A stretch of DNA of 7,690 nucleotides. Origin: Sphingomicrobium sp. Lineage in GTDB: Bacteria; Pseudomonadota; Alphaproteobacteria; Sphingomonadales; Sphingomonadaceae. Location: assembly GCA_030146725.1 (NCBI GenBank), contig JASLBJ010000098.1:1-7690 (forward strand), written 5' to 3'. A program made the position numbers and the translations under genes. The notes under the pieces were generated by a model. That model was not told where the DNA came from, ran no database searches, and was given only the letters and a program-made list of their open reading frames with translations. Of the stretch, positions 6,069-7,690 are shown in pieces. The number at the start of each line of letters is the position of its first letter. Within the stretch, counting starts at the first letter, position 1.

Positions 6069-7340
6069 TTACGCTGCGCGCACTTTGGCATTGCTGGTGA
6101 CGCCGTCGAGCGGCGCATCGAGCGAATAGACGAACCCGCTTGGCCGATAGTCGAGTTCAACCTTGCCTTTCAATTGTTGGCCCAGCGATGTCATCATCCG
6201 TGTACCGAAACTCTTCCGCGTCGGTTCAATCACCCGAGGTCCGCCAGATTCGGCCCATTCGAAATAGAGACGCTCCTGCTCAACCCGCCACGTAAGCCGA
6301 ACCTGACCCTCCGGAAGGGACAAGGCTCCGAACTTGGTGGTATTGGTGCAAAGCTCGTTGAGGGTCATGGCGAACGCGATGACCGTACTGGACGTGATCC
6401 GGATATCCTCACCGGACAGGATGAAGCGGCCACCGCCCTGATCGAACGGCTCGATCGCACTTCTGATGGTGCTGTCGACGGTCGCATTGTCCCAGCTCGC
6501 CCGGGTCAGGAGGTCGTGGGCGCGCGCAAGGGCCGCGAAGCGCCCGTCGATCGCAGAGCTTGCGTGAGCCATGCTAGTCGCTGTGCGCAGGCTTTGATGT
6601 GTGATCGCACCGACGGTAGCGAGCATGTTCTTGATGCGGTGGTGCAGCTCCGCATGGATCAGATGCTGCAACTTGTCAGCAGCGTCGCGTTCTTCCGCGT
6701 CAATGCCCGACTGAACGAGCAGTGCGTTGGCGTCGATGCCTGCCTGCTCCAGCGCCAGTTTCAGGCTGTCGTTTTCGGTAGTGAGAGCATCCTGGAAGGG
6801 CTGGTTCTCGTCGATGATCAGCTGCTGCTTTTCCGTATCGAGCACGGTCTTCAAAAGCAGGGCCTTGGCATCGATCCCCGCCTGCTGAAGCTGGTAGCGA
6901 AGTTCCTTATTCTCTCTGGTCAGCGGGTCGTCCGCAGCAACTAGTGAAGGCACCACTTTCAGTGCGCCCTGGCCAACCATCTCCTGGATTTCCAGAATCA
7001 TCTGCTGGATCTCAAGCGGCTTCGGGAAAAATTTGCTGTCAGTCGGTTTGTCCGCATCGGTGACGGCAATCTGTCCGGACACCAGGATGATCTTGATGTG
7101 GGGCCAGCGGGTATGCGCCGCATGCGCAAGTTTCAGTCCGTCGATGCTTCCGGGCATCTGAATATCAGTGAACAGCAGCGATATGTCGTCCCGTGATTCA
7201 AGAATCTGGATGGCCTCGTCCGCGCTCACGGCCTCGATTGGGACGAACCCAGCGTCTTCAACGATGTCTACTGCGCGCATTCGCAGGACCATCTCGTCTT
7301 CGACGACTAGAACAACAGGTGTGGAGACGGGTATCGTCAT
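6069..7340 (-). CDS. Soluble hybrid histidine kinase: receiver, duplicated coiled coil, HWE-type kinase
   Basis: This is a 423-residue cytoplasmic signalling kinase with no membrane segment. The receiver domain spans about residues 8-122 with acidic pocket E14/D15, phospho-acceptor D59 (FTDIQMPG), switch S88 and K107 in the F-P-K-P motif, so it looks competent. Residues 138-219 form a helical linker containing two copies of a 36-residue unit. The dimerisation/phosphotransfer helix carries ELHHRIKNMLATVGAI (231-246), with H234 the likely phospho-histidine. The ATP domain has N-box LNELCTNTTKFGALS (327-341), with Asn333, and G1 motif WAESGGP (362-368), then SFGTRMM. The W-x-E and lack of an F-box mark the HWE family, but the eponymous N-box His is Asn328. 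I chose the ATG at 7340 because GGGGA lies six bases upstream; the frame stays open to 7490, but that extension resembles no domain. No partner regulator adjoins it. Family members often act in general stress or light signalling. Confidence 0.92.
   Translation of the reverse strand: MTIPVSTPVVLVVEDEMVLRMRAVDIVEDAGFVPIEAVSADEAIQILESRDDISLLFTDIQMPGSIDGLKLAHAAHTRWPHIKIILVSGQIAVTDADKPTDSKFFPKPLEIQQMILEIQEMVGQGALKVVPSLVAADDPLTRENKELRYQLQQAGIDAKALLLKTVLDTEKQQLIIDENQPFQDALTTENDSLKLALEQAGIDANALLVQSGIDAEERDAADKLQHLIHAELHHRIKNMLATVGAITHQSLRTATSMAHASSAIDGRFAALARAHDLLTRASWDNATVDSTIRSAIEPFDQGGGRFILSGEDIRITSSTVIAFAMTLNELCTNTTKFGALSLPEGQVRLTWRVEQERLYFEWAESGGPRVIEPTRKSFGTRMMTSLGQQLKGKVELDYRPSGFVYSLDAPLDGVTSNAKVRAA
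6684..6929 (-). repeat. Internal 36-residue duplication in the kinase linker
   Basis: Protein residues 138-173 (DNA 6822-6929) and 184-219 (DNA 6684-6791) align without gaps at an offset of 46 residues, with 18 of 36 identical by my count. The shared core is L-T-x-E-N, two spaced Leu, then QAGIDAxALL. A shorter third echo, GIDAE, follows at 212-216. The units look like heptad-bearing helices between the receiver and the kinase helix. Confidence 0.8.
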
Positions 7341-7346
7341 CGTCAT

Positions 7347-7351
7347 TCCCC
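7347..7351 (-). promoter_or_regulatory. Ribosome binding site of the kinase gene
   Basis: On the minus strand GGGGA lies six bases before the ATG ending at 7340. The nearer in-frame ATG at 7346 abuts the motif directly, so translation should begin at 7340, two codons later. Confidence 0.65.
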
Positions 7352-7373
7352 ATGTGTGTCTCGTCTGTCGAGA

Positions 7374-7386
7374 GGCCGCCGCGGCC
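7374..7386. repeat. GC-rich inverted repeat in the kinase leader
   Basis: GGCCGC and GCGGCC mirror each other around a single C. It falls at about the predicted transcription start or early leader of the kinase gene, about 35 bases before the start codon, so it could be an operator or a small leader hairpin. In such GC-rich DNA it may also be chance. Confidence 0.3.
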
Positions 7387-7391
7387 GGGCA

Positions 7392-7421
7392 ACTGTGGTG
7401 GGGGGGCACTCGGAGTGTCAA
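7392..7421 (-). promoter_or_regulatory. Candidate sigma-70 promoter of the kinase gene with homopolymer spacer
   Basis: On the minus strand a perfect -35 TTGACA (7421-7416) is followed after 18 bases by CACAGT (7397-7392), which keeps the A2, A4 and T6 positions of the -10 consensus. The predicted start lies near 7385, about 45 bases before the ATG. The spacer contains an uninterrupted run of seven C (plus-strand G at 7400-7406). Confidence 0.45.
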
Positions 7422-7623
7422 GTCGTGCCAGGGCCGCCTCAGTTCCTTTTGAGCATCCACAATCGGCCGACCGGCACTGAGGGAAGTCATTCCTCCGCTA
7501 GTTCCGCTCGCGCGAACGGCGGGATCCGAACATCATCGCTGAAGAGCGGACTGGCAGAAATGCCAGCAAGACGCTGGCGCCTGCTCGGTTTTCTTGCCTT
7601 CAAACCATTCGTTCAAAGCTCAT

Positions 7624-7649
7624 GGAACTACAGGGTGTTAACGCTTGTT
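7624..7649 (+). promoter_or_regulatory. EcfG-like (general stress sigma factor) promoter candidate
   Basis: GGAAC at 7624-7628 is followed after 17 bases by TGTT at 7646-7649. The alphaproteobacterial EcfG consensus is GGAAC-N16/17-cGTT, so the -35 is perfect and the -10 differs only at its least conserved base. It lies 32 bases before the ATG at 7682, a normal distance. The motif is short enough to arise by chance. Confidence 0.4.
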
Positions 7650-7670
7650 GTCGTTGCTGAGCGGGGGTTC

Positions 7671-7675
7671 AGGAG
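7671..7675 (+). promoter_or_regulatory. Ribosome binding site of the gene cut by the right edge
   Basis: AGGAG lies six bases before the ATG at 7682 and three before the ATG at 7679. The spacing favours 7682 as the start. Confidence 0.5.
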
Positions 7676-7681
7676 CACATG

Positions 7682-7690
7682 ATGACCAAT
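7682..7690 (+). CDS. Start of a rightward gene, truncated by the window edge
   Basis: Only ATG ACC AAT (Met-Thr-Asn) is visible, or one extra Met if translation begins at the adjacent in-frame ATG at 7679. The call rests on the well-placed AGGAG and the upstream promoter candidate; nothing can be said about the product. It is divergent from the kinase, so the two could share regulation. Confidence 0.4.

Larger units (their letters stand above)
7341..7681. other. Divergent intergenic region
   Basis: No credible gene lies here. Reading left, it holds the kinase ribosome site, an inverted repeat and a TTGACA promoter candidate. Reading right, it holds an EcfG-like promoter match at 7624-7649 and a ribosome site at 7671-7675 for the gene entering at the window edge. 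I see nothing notable between about 7450 and 7620. Confidence 0.6.

Noticed and set aside
5855..6160. 101-codon minus-strand frame overlapping the kinase 3' end
   Set aside because: No family features, and it overlaps the kinase C-terminus in another frame.
6174..6944. 256-codon open frame on the plus strand, antisense to the kinase
   Set aside because: It mirrors a GC-rich, well-supported kinase gene, has no recognisable domain and no convincing ribosome site.
7341..7490. 50-residue N-terminal extension of the kinase to an ATG at 7490
   Set aside because: The added residues are Pro/Arg/His-rich with no domain character. They would cover the predicted promoter, and the ATG at 7340 has a good ribosome site right before a standard receiver domain start.
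7421..7505. EcfG-type promoter for the kinase on the minus strand
   Set aside because: GTTCC occurs at 7442 and 7501 (GGAAC on the minus strand), but no CGTT-like element lies 15-17 bases downstream of either.

Overview
The window is GC-rich, and the genes look alphaproteobacterial, most like a sphingomonad. The main evidence is the soluble kinase of the HWE/HisKA_2 type, whose receiver domain reads like the stand-alone receivers common in Sphingomonadales. The organism call is inference from protein style; there is no rRNA or other phylogenetic marker here.

Layout. (1) At 66-509 (+) is a small exported CopG-like DUF411 copper protein with a hairpin right after its stop. (2) At 510-861 is a gap with no gene but several inverted repeats. 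(3) At 862-1953 and 1956-5060 (+) lie a periplasmic adaptor lipoprotein and an HAE1-type RND pump, two bases apart and surely one operon. No outer-membrane channel and no regulator gene lie beside them. (4) At 5061-5354 is a gap with a strong hairpin and a candidate promoter. (5) At 5355-5834 (+) is a small lipoprotein with a Gly/Ala-rich membrane-like segment, of unknown function. (6) At 6069-7340 (-), convergent to the lipoprotein, is a kinase with receiver, duplicated coiled-coil linker and HWE-like catalytic part. (7) At 7341-7681 is a divergent intergenic region, followed by the first codons of a rightward gene cut by the window edge.

How the parts may work together. The adaptor and pump would form a drug/solvent-type tripartite efflux system that borrows a TolC-like channel encoded elsewhere. 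The DUF411 protein points to periplasmic copper handling, but no other copper gene is visible. The kinase has its own phospho-acceptor receiver and no adjacent cognate regulator. Kinases of this class often feed the PhyR-NepR-EcfG general stress response of alphaproteobacteria, and an EcfG-like promoter match lies in front of the divergent gene; the link is suggestive only.

The most noteworthy signals are the 36-residue duplication in the kinase linker, a seven-base homopolymer inside the kinase's predicted promoter spacer, and the EcfG-like site at the right edge. I did not find a clearly new multi-gene system.
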